The notes under the pieces are model-generated. The model saw nothing but the letters and a program-made list of their open reading frames with translations, did not search any database and was not told the origin of the DNA. DNA of 64,000 bases, from contig NC_065532.1 in NCBI RefSeq assembly GCF_020184175.1, positions 62,001 through 126,000 on the forward strand, read 5' to 3'. The translations under genes were made by a program, and so were the position numbers. This document shows, piece after piece, positions 11,761 to 23,740 of this stretch (positions are counted from its first letter, which is position 1; each line of letters starts with the position of its first letter). The DNA comes from Aphis gossypii (taxonomy: Eukaryota; Arthropoda; Insecta; Hemiptera; Aphididae).

Positions 11761-12076
11761 ATGGAATCTCCTCAAATCGTTTACCTCCGATCTTTGAAGA
11801 ATTACATTTGAAAGTTTTAGGAAACCAAAAAAGTGTTGATCAAGATGAAGAAAGAAAAAAAATTGACATAAGAGCTTTAAATAAAAAAATTAATAATTTA
11901 TATAAAAAAAAATAATAGATCTAGTTGAAATAGATAGGTTAAGAAATGAAAAAAGAAACGTTTTAGATGATTATAATTTTTCTTATTATATTGGTGAAAA
12001 ATGTAATAGACGTATACGTTATCGTTCCTCAATTTTGAATAATCAACTAGAAGATTTAATAAATAAATTTGATTAA
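11761..12076 (+). pseudogene. Small Polinton coiled-coil ORF, frameshifted
   Basis: ATG at 11761 follows an intron-like acceptor (TTTCAG at 11751). The first frame (MESPQ) fails after a few codons. Homologous coding continues in another frame through FEELHLKVLGNQ and a lysine-rich helical segment, and a second shift near 11910 leads to IDLVEIDRLRNEKRNV ... LEDLINKFD, with a stop at 12074-12076. Size (~105 aa), charge and coiled-coil character resemble the next ORF (12230-12604), suggesting two related small genes. Function unknown. Confidence 0.45.
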
Positions 12077-12229
12077 ATAAATCTATTTTTTTTTTAACCT
12101 AATTTATATTATTTCTTTAATCTATTTTCCATTTTTTCTTTTTTTTATACACCTACTTATATAGAAGTATTACTTTGTTCATAATAGCTTTTCCAAAACA
12201 TAAAAAAAAAAAATGTTTTTTTTTAGAAA

Positions 12230-12604
12230 ATGGATTTACTTAACCATATCTTAATTGAAATTCATCGATTGGATGAAGAAATCGATGATAAAGATGAGAA
12301 GGAAGTACAAAGTAAACATGAACAAAGAAAAACTATAATTTTAATCAAAAGAAAAATTAAAATATTAAGATATGAAAAATACTTAGCTAAAACACTTTTA
12401 CAAGATATAAAAAAAATAAAAATCTTAAAAGAGAATATAATAAATTTGAGAAATGAAATATTACTTGTTAATAAATATTATGATTTGTATGGTTATGTTA
12501 GATTTCGAAAACAGACGTTAGCTTATCATCTGCATAGCGATTATTGTACATTATTGGATGATCTAAATTTATTAACAGAATCTTTTTGTTTGAATCTAAA
12601 ATGA
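12230..12604 (+). CDS. Small coiled-coil protein of the Polinton, unknown function
   Basis: An intact 124-aa frame beginning MDLLNHILIEIHRLDEEIDD, rich in Lys, Glu, Ile and Leu with heptad-like spacing, thus probably a coiled coil. The ATG is 3 nt after an acceptor-like TTTTTTTTAG (12226). It lies between the frameshifted small ORF and the polymerase gene on the same strand. No known domain is seen. Short coiled-coil ORFs upstream of the polymerase are plausible early or structural proteins in this kind of element, but that is inference. It is one of the few undamaged frames in the Polinton. Confidence 0.5.
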   Translation: MDLLNHILIEIHRLDEEIDDKDEKEVQSKHEQRKTIILIKRKIKILRYEKYLAKTLLQDIKKIKILKENIINLRNEILLVNKYYDLYGYVRFRKQTLAYHLHSDYCTLLDDLNLLTESFCLNLK

Positions 12605-13527
12605 TTTTTTTTTTTAAAAAACTAAGTACTCATTGTTTATTAAAGAATTTTATTATTATTTTTTTTTTTTTAAAAAGTAAAACAAAAAAAAAACATACAT
12701 TTATATAATATATATATATAAATTTAATGTGTTTTTTATTATTTCAGTCTCATTATGAACAGAAATATAATAACAAAAAAACAGCGTATGAACACGATTG
12801 GAAGTGGACTTATTGAAATAGAAAGATTTAGAAAAGGTTCAAAAACTTTCATAATTAAGAACTGTGAAAATTATATAGATTACAAATTATTTTTTAACTA
12901 TATTTTACATGAGTTAATTTTAAAGTTAAGACAATCGTGTATTAAAACGTCGATCAAATTTAATTTACACTTTGACGCTACTTACACACGTCCTATAACA
13001 CATGATAAACAAGATGTGGCTTTTAAAACTTCGAATGTTTTAGCATGTAATTCATTCGATTTCGCTAGTTTGTTAAACATAAAGTTTGATAAAATATTAG
13101 CTGAAGAATCTGAATTTATTGCTAAAGGTTCAGGATGGACACTTGTTTCAATAGATGGGTTACAGTTGAGAATCAATTTAGTAAATCCATTAAAAGAAGG
13201 TGCATATTTAGATTTACCTAAATTTATACGAGAAAAAAAGGCTATTATAAACGTTAAAAAAATAAATAAATACTGTTTTAAATATTCTATACTAACCAAA
13301 TATGATAAGCGTTCTAATAAATCACGATTTAACCAAAAATATTTTGATTTTCTTGAAAAAAAGAGTGGGTTAGATTTTAAATGTATTGATTTCCCAACAC
13401 CAATAAATCAAATTAAAAAAATTGAACGTTTAAATAATGTTTCAGTTAATGTTTATAGTTTAAATAATAAAGGTACTATTTTCCCTCTATTTATAAACAA
13501 TAAAGAAGAAAAAAATCATTTTGATCT

Positions 13528-14767
13528 TGTTGCCGCCCGGAATGCAACAATATTAGTAGTAGCGCATTATATAAGCCACTTATTATATAGGTCAACGGCC
13601 TATATTTGTCACCGGCCGATCACACACACACACACACAAACACTCGCATGCCGTCCGCTATATTTGTTTTACTTTTTCTATTGTATTTATGTTATCTTCG
13701 TTTGTTAATTATTGTTATATTATTTCGTCGATTGTGAATTATTATATAACATTATAATGTATAGAAATAACGCGATCACGGAATTGTCCGTCGGCTGTAT
13801 AATATTATAATGAAGTTAGTCTTTCTCCAGCGTTTTGTGCGTCAACGCATTTGTTTTTTGATCGTGCGCTAATCGCCGGTTATTATATTATATTGTGTGC
13901 GCTAATCGCATTACCTTTATATTTTATTTTATTCTTTTAGGCGCTAATCGTCACATTTTGTTAAAATATTATATTTTATTTTATTGGCGCTAATCGCCAC
14001 AATCTTATTGTTTTATTTCATATTATTGTAACGGCGCGAATCGCCTTTCTTTTTATTTTATATTATTGTAACGACGCGAATCGTCTTTCTTTCTATTATT
14101 ATTATTGTGGTGTGCGCGAATCGCCACATATCATTGTATTTATATTATAATTGTATAATCATATTGTCTTGCGCTAATCGCCTCATATTTTGTTATATTT
14201 TATTTTAGTGTTTGTGAGTGTTGTGTGCAATATTTTATTTTATAGGTAGCGGCTGGCCAGCAGTGCTCCACGAACTGTGAGTTTTTGTTATTATTTATTT
14301 ATTATTATTTATATTATATTATTATTTGTATTTGGTTGTGCCGAACCGGCAACTATTATAATTATATTTTTACGTGTTGGGCCAGAAGGGCCGTAATTAT
14401 TATCTCTTTGTTTATCAAATTATTATTTTATATTTACATGTTGCTGTGAATTTTTTACATATACTTATATCAATTATTATCCTAATACAGCAACGCCAGT
14501 TACCACATTTTGTTTACCATTTTATTATATTATTAGTTACCCCTTTTCCTTTAGTATTAAATACACACACCCACAATCATACACACTTACACACACCACT
14601 GCACACTAGCACTCTTTGGTCTTGCTCGGCGACCCCGTCCACTTCCTTAGAGTCGCTATACCTACACGCACACATTTACACAGGTCGGTCGGTGTGCAGC
14701 GCGCAGCGCACGAATTATTTTGGTGACCGGGCGCGCGTATTAGCTTTATATGCTCCCGGCCCGTTCA
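13528..14767. mobile_element. Solo LTR (1,240 bp) inside the polymerase gene
   Basis: Starts TGTTGCCGCCCGG and ends CCCGGCCCGTTCA (TG...CA), flanked by GATCT at 13523-13527 and 14768-14772. Polymerase coding is continuous in frame across the single target copy, which confirms the boundaries. It has no gag or pol, so it is the product of LTR-LTR recombination. Internal features: a (CA)n tract at 13620-13637, periodic GCGCTAATCG motifs, a CACAC-rich block at 14564-14606 and a GC-rich 3' end. The 137-aa frame within it has no support. Family (Gypsy, BEL or Copia) is not determinable from the LTR alone. Confidence 0.85.
13864..14184. repeat. Eight phased GCGC(T/G)AATCG motifs within the solo LTR
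   Basis: Imperfect copies of GCGCTAATCGCC or GCGCGAATCGCC occur about every 37-56 bases, separated by AT-rich linkers. Approximate starts are 13866, 13902, 13940, 13985, 14034, 14073, 14115 and 14171. The regular, CpG-bearing motif in an AT-rich LTR suggests an enhancer-like array of protein sites. Confidence 0.7.
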
Positions 14768-16953
14768 GATCTATTTTTTGTCAATAATCATAAAACATCG
14801 CATTATTGTTATATTAAAGATTTTTCAAGATTTATTAGAAGTCAGAAAACTAAAAATTGTTCTAAATTAATTATTTGCAAGAGGTGTTTTACAACTTTTG
14901 GAAATAAACCATGTAAAAGTAAACTTTGGGGTGAAAGAGGATTAACTGAACATAAAAAAATGTGTAGTAAGAATAAATTAGGAAGACCGATAATGTTTTA
15001 AGAAGGAAAAGAAAATAAATTCATATTTTTTAAAAGTTATAAAAAAACTTCTAGAATACCATTTGTTATTTATGCTCATTTTGAATGTATTTTAAAACCT
15101 AAACAGACAAATGAATTCACTACAACTAGTAAAACTTATATCACACATTTACATGAAATTATGAGTTATGCATTTTATGTAAAAGTTGACTATAATATTA
15201 TCACAGAAAAGTTAATGCAACAGTTTAAAATTCCAACAAACATAATAATTTATAGAGGTATTGATGCGGCAAAAAATTTTATGGAAAATATGATTGATAT
15301 TTCAAAAAAAATAAATGATATTTATCAAATTAATGTACCAATGATTACGTTGACTGAAAAGGAGGAAAAAGAATTTCAAATAGCAAAGGTTTGTAAAATA
15401 TGTTTATTATCTTTTGAAGAAAATGAATTATATAAAGTTAGAGATCACTGTCATATTACTGGTAAATATAGACAATGTATTTGTTTTAAATGTAATTTTG
15501 AAATAACCAACCCATCATTTGTTCCAATTTTTTTTCATAACGTATCATACGATAGTCACTTTATAATTCGAGAACTTGGTTTTGATGATAAGAATATACA
15601 TGTTATTCCAAATTCTGTAGAAAAATATATATCTTTTAGTAAAGAGGTTGCTCTGAGATTTAGTATAAAATTCGTTGATACATTCCGTTTTATGGCCTCC
15701 TCATTAAGCGAGCTTGCAAAAAATTTACTTGAAGATTAATCAAGGTTTAAAGAAACTTTAAAATTATTTTCTAATAAAACATTTGATTTAGTCACACGAA
15801 AAGGGGTTTTCCCTTATGAGTATATTGATAGTTGGAGTAAAATAAACGAAACTCGATTACCTTCAAAATCTGCATTTTATAACTCTTTAAAAAATGAAGA
15901 AATTAATAATAATGATTATTCTCATGCTAAAAAAATTTGGAAAGTATTTAATATTAAAACTTTGGGTGAATATAGTGATCTTTATTTGAAAACTGATGTC
16001 ACCATACTAACGGATGTGTTCGAAAATTTTAGAGATTTATGTTTATCTACTCTTAGTCTAGATCCTGTTCATTATATGACTGCTCCAGGATTTTCTTTCG
16101 ATTGTATGCTTAAATATACTAAGGTTAAATTAGAAAAATTGACTGATTATAACATGCTTTTATATTTTGAATCCTCAATCAGAGGGGGTATCTGTCAATC
16201 AGTTAAAAGATATGCTAAAGCAAACATACCAAACATTAAAGGTTTGAACTATAATCCTAATAAATCAATTTCATGGATTACATATCTTGATTGTGTAAAT
16301 TTATATGGAAAATCGATGTTAACTGAGCTACCTTTCAAAGATTTCGAATGGGTTGATGACTTGAACATAGATGTTACTAAAATTCCTGATGATTCAAAAG
16401 TCGGATATATATTAGAAGTTGATATTGATTATCCTGAATATTTACATGAAAAACATAATGATTTCTCGTTTTTACCTTTAAACGAATGTCCTCGAAATTC
16501 AAAAGTTAAAAAATTATTAACTACTTTATCATCAAAAAAAAAATTTATATTACACTATAAAAATTTAAAACAAGCAATTGCTAATGGTCTTAAATTAGTA
16601 AAAATTCATCGAGCAATCAAATTTTCACAGAGTAAATGGATGGCCTCATATATCGAACTATGTACGAGAATGAGGAGAGAAGCTAAAAATAGATTTGAAA
16701 AAGATTTTTGGAAATTATTAATTAATAGCGTTTTTGGTAAATGTATGGAGAATGTTCGAACTAGAGTTTCTTTAAAACTGGTTACATCAGATAAACAAGC
16801 AAATAAATTGATGATGAAAAATACTTTTAAAGATAGAACTATATACTCTGAAAATCTTATGGCTATTCACCAACATAAGGAAACTATCAAATTCGATAAA
16901 GCAATTTATGTAGGGTCTGCAATTTTAGATGTCTCGAAAACATTTATGTATGG

Positions 16954-19900
16954 GTAGTATGTTTTGGTCGGTTCTGTGCCCCCCGCAAATCCAGGAGATC
17001 CAGGTACTCCGCCCTCCCTATCGTGCGCATGCCTATCGCTGCCGTACCCGGCCATCCCCCTCCATGCCGTGCCCGACCATGCCCCCTCCCATCCATTCCT
17101 ATCCACTACATGACCCCCCCCCCCCCGAAAATTATAAGTTGTCGAATTCAATATACTCAATACGATTTAGTTAAAAATTTACGGATATTTAAAATCATGT
17201 GCAGAATACATTCATTTTGAAAACAGTGTATTAGTTAATTTTAGTTTATTGAGAGTTAGTAGCCGATTAATAATATAATATATAACATAAATAAGTAATT
17301 ATTGATGAGGTCTCATTATCTTTTATAGATGTGAAAAATGAAAGTGTCACGTCTACTTTCATATTTCATCTATAACATTTCAATACAGCTATTAACTCTA
17401 CAACGATTTAAAAGTTATGGTAAACAAAACGATTAAGATACCTAATCACATATCTATGTTATACATTATCACCTACAGTATTAATATTATAACAACTTGA
17501 CATTTCTATAGCACCTTGTTGTTATTAGTTATATATTAATATATAAATAATAATATAACGATGGTGCATCTTCGCAAACTATTATTATAATAAATTATTC
17601 ATTATATTTTCGTATTTTCATTTACCTATATCAGAAATCAATAATCCTACAGTTTTCAATAATCAGTCAGTACCTATGTCTCCAAACTTATACTACACAG
17701 TACATAAATGAATATAGTTAAGTCTTTTATTAGGAATATCAAACACATTTTCCTTGTTATATATTTTTCTTTATTTCGTTTTAAATTATATTAGGCATAA
17801 TGATCAAAATCATTATCATACTTAGTAAGTATGATAATAAAAATAACGTTCTATTTTACCCCCCCCCCCCCCACTTTATACATGTAATCGCAGCAAGCAT
17901 AACAAACACAGGTCTACTTGATATATACTATGTATATAGTAAAAAATTAAAACATTATATATTTAACTACTTAAAATAAATGGAAATATTTTTAAAGTAA
18001 ATTTTTAAATTTCATCTCTTAGTTTAAAATATTATCATATACTATCCCATACCTAATATTATAAGCTATTATTATAATAGATGATTCATTATATTTTTAA
18101 TTTATTGAAATAATATTAAGTATAGTATTAATAGTATTATATTACACGATATGCTCAAAATTGCTCTACTTTATAAATTAAAATAAATATACCTACAATA
18201 ATATATCATTGTTTGAACAGCCCAGCTAATTGTTTTAACTGGATTGATCTTATTTTAACGTGATAAGTAGATATGAAATATTTTAGCAATTCAAAATGTT
18301 ATTATTACTTAAATACATATCGCCATACACCATACACCTTGTAGTGAATAAATAATATGAATAATTTTACTGTGAAATTTATTTCATATGTTTTCAATAG
18401 GTAGCAATATTAGACTATCATTTCTAATGTATCATATAATTAATGCACATAGGTAGTTTACTAAATATATCAGTTAATCGTTTCTCAAGCTCGTTATTAT
18501 ACCATGGGTAGATAATTGTTTTTTTATATTCGTTCTAGCTCATAACGTATAGGTAATCATCAATAGAGTTGTATGATATTTATTCCAAGGTGTATTTTAA
18601 ATAAAACACATATATCGTGGATCATATATTAAACAGGCATGATAAAATCATAATATAGGTAATATATTAATTAATAAATATTATAGTCAAATCCAATGTA
18701 TGATTTAATATAGTATTATTTATACAGTTAAATTCTGATATACTGAATATGATATTTTAGTTAAAAATATAATAATATGTTGGTATTGAAAATCGGGTAT
18801 AGAATAGTTAATTTTACTTCATGGAAGGTTAGCAACTGATTAATAATATATATATGAAAGATATAGTATATATAAATATATAAAATATATACTTAAATGA
18901 AATAATATAACGTAAACTGAAGTGGAAAAATATATTTATTGTAGGCATTATCGAAGTGTACAACAATAATACTTTATTAAAGAAATGTGTATACATTTAT
19001 TACAACTATTTTATTTATAACAACGTCTATAAAACTTATTATATAATCGTAAAATCTTATGGTATATTCTATTACACTAAAAATATTGACAATGTTTAAA
19101 ATTATTATATATTTTTCTACTATCATCGAAATACAATTTATCTTATATACTAGAGAAATATTTTTTAATTAAACAGTTATTTATAATTTGTTCACATTGT
19201 TGAATAGTTAACAATGGATAACACCATTTGAAATCTTTTACAGAGTTTTCAGTATAAATGATATCATGATAAAATGAACAACATGTACATCGATTAATAT
19301 CCCCATTTATACGACCTTTTTCTTGAAAATTATTATCAATCAATTTTCAATTAAATTAATATCACATAACATAGTTAATGATGATGTCACTAACGTTTTG
19401 CAAAATTTGAATGCCATACTTTTATTTAGATGTAATAATCTTTGAATTTCGATTAACATATTGGAATTATATAAATGTAATAATCGATAATTTTGATTAG
19501 GTTTAGTTTCTTTAATATGCTCAGTTGATAATTTTAATTGTGTTAAAGGATGTATATAATTTAAATATTGAACCCCGTAATTAATAAACTGTTTTCGTAA
19601 GTATAGTAGTTTCATTTTTAAGACATCTCGATAAAAGATTATATCGATTACATCATAGTCGTATATTATATTATTCTGTAAAGTTACCATGTTGAACTCC
19701 TCCTCTGATTGCCTCTTCGATCTTCTATCAGCACTATGTTCAGTTCTCATCTTGTCTTCTGCTCGTCTCTTCACCATTTGTAATATCTATATTATATTAA
19801 CTGTAAGTCTGCCTTGGTAGGTCTTACTAGTGTAATATATTAGTGAAGTATACTGAGGAATATACAACAACTGAACTGTCATTTTATACCCAAATTTTCA

Positions 19901-21571
19901 ACATTAAATATGTTTCTGGTTAAACCTATTAAATCGTAATTATCTATGTATTCTAAAATAAAATATAATATAGAGCGGTGTTTAAATGACACGACCATTA
20001 GCAATAATATAATGAGCAATGACGGAAATAAGTTTTCTAATATTTAAATTATATATATATAATAATAAGTCGCGATGTATTATGAAAGATATAGTATATA
20101 TAAATATATAAATATATATAGAGTTAATATTATATAAAATATATACTTAAATGAAATAATATAACGTAAACTGAAGTGGAAAAATATATTTATTGTATTA
20201 TCGAAGTGTGCAGTAATAATATACTTTATTAAAGAAATGTGTATACATTTATTACAACTATTTTATTTATAACAATTTCTATAAAACTTATTATAATATA
20301 ATCGTATAATCTTATGGTATATTCTATTACTCTGAAAATATTGACAATGTTTAAGATTATTATATATTTTTCTACTATCATCGAAATCCGATTTATCTTA
20401 TATATTAGTCTTACTAGTATAATATATTAGTGAAGTATACTGAGGAATATACAACAAATGAACTGACATTTTATAACCAAATTTTCAACATTAAATATGT
20501 TTCCAGTTAAACATTTATCTCATTTATAAGACATGTAGATATATTTAATAACTGCTGGGGCTCTCGCAAAAAATTATCGGCGGTGATCAAGCCACTCATA
20601 ATTGTCATCGTTATCCCTAGCATTATCATAGAATAGAGTGCCGGGAAGGTCTAACACCCCCACCGCGACCCCGCCCCTCGTTATTCCTAAAAACGTGTGT
20701 GATTTCTACAACTCATATTGTTTCGATATGCTGTTAAAACGTATGTATAAGAAATACATTGGAGATATAATAGATATTATATATTATATACTATGTTATA
20801 TATTTCGAATTTATGTGTGGTATGAAATATTATAGAAAACAGATTGTTAGCGCTAATTGAGTGATATGTTCGGGCATTTCGCACCTTATGGTGACAATGA
20901 CTTTGTTGTTGTTCTTGTCGTTGTCATCGTCATAGTATTTTAAATATAGAAAGTTAGCGATCACCTGCAAATGGTGGAAAGTGTCTTGCATATATAGGGA
21001 CATCAGCTATTTCTGAGGAAGGGAATTTTGAATCACTTAAATATAGCCGATAACGATACATTTAGTATCAGTCGTCCACCGTCTACCGAGCAATTGAGAA
21101 GAATCAGCTATAAAAACGGAAACCTCCAACACGACTTCGACGACTACGAAAGCTGAATACTGATCGTTATAGCAAAAGCATATTACAGCAAATCACCTAC
21201 AACTCGATAACTTGAGTGAGTATTCATTAGATATTTACATAATATTACGCATTATATAACTTAGTTATTTGTTATAACTCAAAATTTGATACTTCTATGT
21301 TTGATATATCATCAGAACCGGAAAATTTTTCATTAGGTACTAAATATATGCTATCGCAAATGATATCATAATTAAATTAGCCGTCACAGATTTCTACCAG
21401 TATAATGTTTTCTGTTTTGTTAACTTAAAAATCACGTTCTCAGTTAAAAAAAGAAACTTAAAAATGATTTTTCTCAAAACTAGAAATCTAAATAATAATA
21501 ATAATTATTATTATAATATTATAAACGAGTTATAGACAAACCTAGTAGAGTACTCAGTCGTCATACACTTT
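16954..21571 (+). mobile_element. One-armed copy of the foldback element (copy 3) inserted in the Polinton
   Basis: Begins GTAGTATGTTTTGG exactly at the terminus defined by the complete element and follows the left arm closely. It ends at GTCGTCATACACTTT, equivalent to left-arm position 4230. It therefore lacks the 99-aa gene, the spacer and the second arm. No 8-bp duplication is present: the left flank is ATGTATGG and the right flank is protease coding sequence. The right junction thus reflects a deletion that removed the other half of the element plus Polinton DNA between polymerase and protease. The outer ~17240-19142 and inner ~19778-21571 parts hold no other supported gene. Confidence 0.85.
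19143..19777 (-). pseudogene. Arm-encoded ~210-aa protein of unknown family, copy 3 (one frameshift)
   Basis: Best view of the full gene. The frame starts MVKRRAEDKMR at 19777 and ends KKYFSSI at 19143. It is interrupted only near 19345, where the first frame ends DINLIEN and a second continues from MIDNNFQEKGR. The three copies differ by scattered substitutions, several conservative or silent, which suggests past selection on the protein. N-terminal ~25 residues are basic; the C-terminal third has several Cys and aromatic residues (CTCCSFYHD ... FKWCYP). No catalytic signature is visible. It could be a DNA-binding accessory or packaging protein of the element; I cannot assign it. Confidence 0.5.
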
Positions 21572-21771
21572 ATTGGGTAGCGTTTTACAAAATTAAAGAT
21601 AAGGTTGTATATTTTGATAGCTTCGGTGATTTACCTCCACCAATTGAATTACAAAACTATTTCAAAGGAAACACGATTATATATTACTATTCAAATTATC
21701 AAGATTTTAATTCATTTAATTGTGGACATTTATGTCTTGAATTTTTACAATGTATGAATCAATTACATTAA
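21572..21771 (+). pseudogene. Adenain-like cysteine protease (Polinton), 5' truncated
   Basis: The frame from WVAFYKIKDK through YFDSFGDLPPP to NCGHLCLEFLQC has the C-terminal layout of Polinton/adenovirus-type proteases. There is a Trp that normally follows the catalytic His, a DSxG segment, and a C-terminal CGxxCxxFL block containing the nucleophilic Cys. Such proteases mature capsid proteins. The breakpoint with the foldback arm lies at or in the codon before this Trp, so the His position reads Tyr from the junction and the N-terminal half is gone. The 3' end overlaps the minor capsid ORF start by 22 bases in another frame, a compact arrangement. Confidence 0.75.
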
Positions 21772-22528
21772 GTTTAACTGGTAATACAACTACATTATCT
21801 GTACATTATTTTCCAGCAATTGATGTGTACGATGACTCGGAAATTGCTTTGTTAAATTTACAAACATATAATACATTTCCAAACATAAATGAAACTAATA
21901 ACCAGTTTGAAATACATTTAGAAAACCCCGATCGTTTACTAAATAATAATAAATTTCCAACCTGTTTTATCACACTGAAAAAGGGGTGTTACGGTATTAA
22001 GGATATTAAAAATCAAATTTTAACGCAAATAGATGACTTTTATAATGTTAACAAATACATTGGAATAAAACTAACAGAGAAAATAACTTTTGATATCGGG
22101 ATTGATCAAGTAGATTTTAGGACAACCATATTCAGTAATGCAACAATACGTTTTAACGTAGCAAACAGTACACGACCTTTATTGGGATTTGAAAAAAAAA
22201 TTATGAACCACACTTGCAATACATTGATGGTCATCGTTCAAAGAAAGTGGTAAATTTAAACAGTGTTAATTCAATAAAAGTAATGTGCAATATAGCTCAA
22301 GGTTCATTCAACAACCACATGACAAGTCATTCAATTTATGAGTTTTCTCCTACCGAGAACATAGGGACGAAGCTGATTCAATCTCCAACTAACCTAATAT
22401 ATTATAAATTAAATAAAACAAATATCGATTTAATAACTATACAATTAGTTGATCAAGATCATAATCCGATAAACAATTTAGGTGAAAAATTAGTAATCGA
22501 TCTACATATTAAACGTTACGGATCTTAA
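21750..22528 (+). pseudogene. Polinton minor (penton-like) capsid protein, one frameshift
   Basis: A frame beginning MYESITLSLTGNTTT at 21750 runs to 22253; homologous coding continues in a second frame that overlaps from 22214 and ends at 22528. The C-terminal part contains 'HSIYEFSPT ... NLIYYKLN ... DLITIQLVDQDHNPI', a pattern I recognise from the single jelly-roll, penton-like proteins of Polintons. Total length ~255 aa. It lies between protease and major capsid genes, the usual neighbourhood. One indel around 22200-22250 inactivates it; the rest is well preserved. Identification rests on pattern memory, not a search. Confidence 0.65.
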
Positions 22529-22529
22529 G

Positions 22530-23459
22530 ATGGGATTAAAATTTAATATAAGCCCATTACAAAAGATAAATGTTGCTAGTCATATAACTAAAGCGTTACC
22601 GGTAACATCGAATAAAGTAAAAAAAATAACAACGAAAAATAAAACAATTTTAAAGGCTTTAGGTTATAAATTAGAGCAGAAACCGATTCTAAAATTACGA
22701 AAATCGAATATCATTCATATACACCGTATACAACTTCATTTAATAATAATGATGAAATACGCATATCAATCCAACAAACAGATGTTTATCCGTATCTGAA
22801 TGAAAGCTTTATATATTTAGAAGGTCAAGTAGTATCAGATGCTGGAAAATTAAAACTTACTAATAACGGTTTTTCCTATCTCTTTGAACAAATACGACTT
22901 GAAATCAATGGAATAGAAGTAGATAGTACACGTGTACTTGGTATTACCATTTCGTTAAAAGGTTATCTATCAGGTACACCTGATAATTATAATTGTTATG
23001 AAAATGCTGGTTGGATTTTTAAAAATAGTTCAAACCCAGCAAATAATAATGGAGAAAGTTGTGTTAGAAAAAGATTGTGGTGTATTCGATCATTGTAATA
23101 TAACTAATGTAAAAGTATTTTTAAACTCAATAGCATATCCTTATGATAATTTAAATTTGGATTTTGCTAAAAATAATTTTACCTTATTATATGATATGTA
23201 TACATCGTTTCAAGAATCGTACTATGAAAAAAGTATTCGGAACCCGATATTAAGCCCATCTACATTTCTAACGCAAGCTCCAATTATTGTTATCGATACG
23301 TCAAAACAGAATGATTCAGCTACAGCTTCATCAGTAGATGTTCAATTAGAAATTGAAGCATCAGAATCTCTTTCAGGTGTAACTGCTTATTGTTTATTAA
23401 TTCATGATCACATTGTAGAATATGTACCTTTTACTAGGGAAGTAAGAAAACTAGTTTAA
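22530..23459 (+). pseudogene. Polinton major capsid protein (double jelly-roll), internally deleted
   Basis: Starts MGLKFNISPLQKINVASH at 22530, 1 base after the preceding stop. A shift near 22695 leads to a typical N-terminal capsid block (HSYTPYT, NNDEIRISIQQTDVYPYL, NESFIYLEG) continuing to ENAGWIFKN. After a second break near 23040 the C-terminal block follows: FDHCNITNVKVFLNS, YPYDNLN, APIIVIDTSKQND, AYCLLIHDHIVEY. Compared with the usual arrangement, roughly 100 or more residues between the two blocks are missing, removing the middle of the double jelly roll. The 55 residues before the first shift may be the natural N-terminus or a separate small ORF. The stop at 23457-23459 is the natural end. 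Confidence 0.75.
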
Positions 23460-23582
23460 TCAATTTAAAATTAATTTAGAATAATGAGACAATACATATA
23501 AATATATTTTTTTTTATTTTGAACCAAAACGTATTATTTTTTATTTTTAAAAAAAAACATGACTAAAAAATATAATTATGAA

Positions 23583-23730
23583 GTGTGTATATACACTGCT
23601 TAAACTTTATGTGTAACATAGAAAAAAATTTATTGGTTGTAGCGGAATACTCCGTCTGTGTTACACGGGAAATAAATAGTGTATACACTGTTTAAACTTT
23701 ATGTGTAACAGGGGAAAAAATAATTGGTTT
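23583..23730. repeat. Two-copy repeat containing palindromic GTGTATACAC
   Basis: GTGTAT(A)TACACTG(C/T)TTAAACTTTATGTGTAACA occurs at about 23585 and 23679, a period of ~94 bases, each followed by a purine-rich run and ATTGGTT. A related GTGTATACAC lies at 24263. Could be subterminal Polinton sequence. Confidence 0.6.
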
Positions 23731-23740
23731 TAAATTTTTA

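Larger units (their letters stand above)
12755..16953 (+). pseudogene. Protein-primed family B DNA polymerase (Polinton), broken and 3' truncated
   Basis: Would replicate the element by protein-primed synthesis. The N-terminal region (12755-13527) has the conserved 'GSGWTL ... LP-x-F-I-x-x-KKAIIN ... CFKYSI' pattern of Polinton polymerases. A solo LTR splits it; coding resumes at 14768 with a CxxC...H zinc-binding segment. Stops lie at 14999-15001 and 15737-15739. The ExoI motif reads YAHFECIL, so the catalytic Asp of D-x-E is His. Then come a CxxC/H-x-H segment (CKICLLSF ... DHCHITG), ExoII (FFHNVSYDSHFI), Pol motif A (YLDCVNLYGKSM, ~16285-16320) and motif B (FWKLLINSVFGK, ~16705-16740). The gene is cut at 16953 by the foldback arm, before the YxDTD motif C. 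It cannot be functional. The start follows acceptor-like TTTCAG (12747). Confidence 0.85.

Noticed and set aside
12982..13299. Minus-strand 105-aa frame inside PolB
   Set aside because: Antisense shadow of conserved PolB coding.
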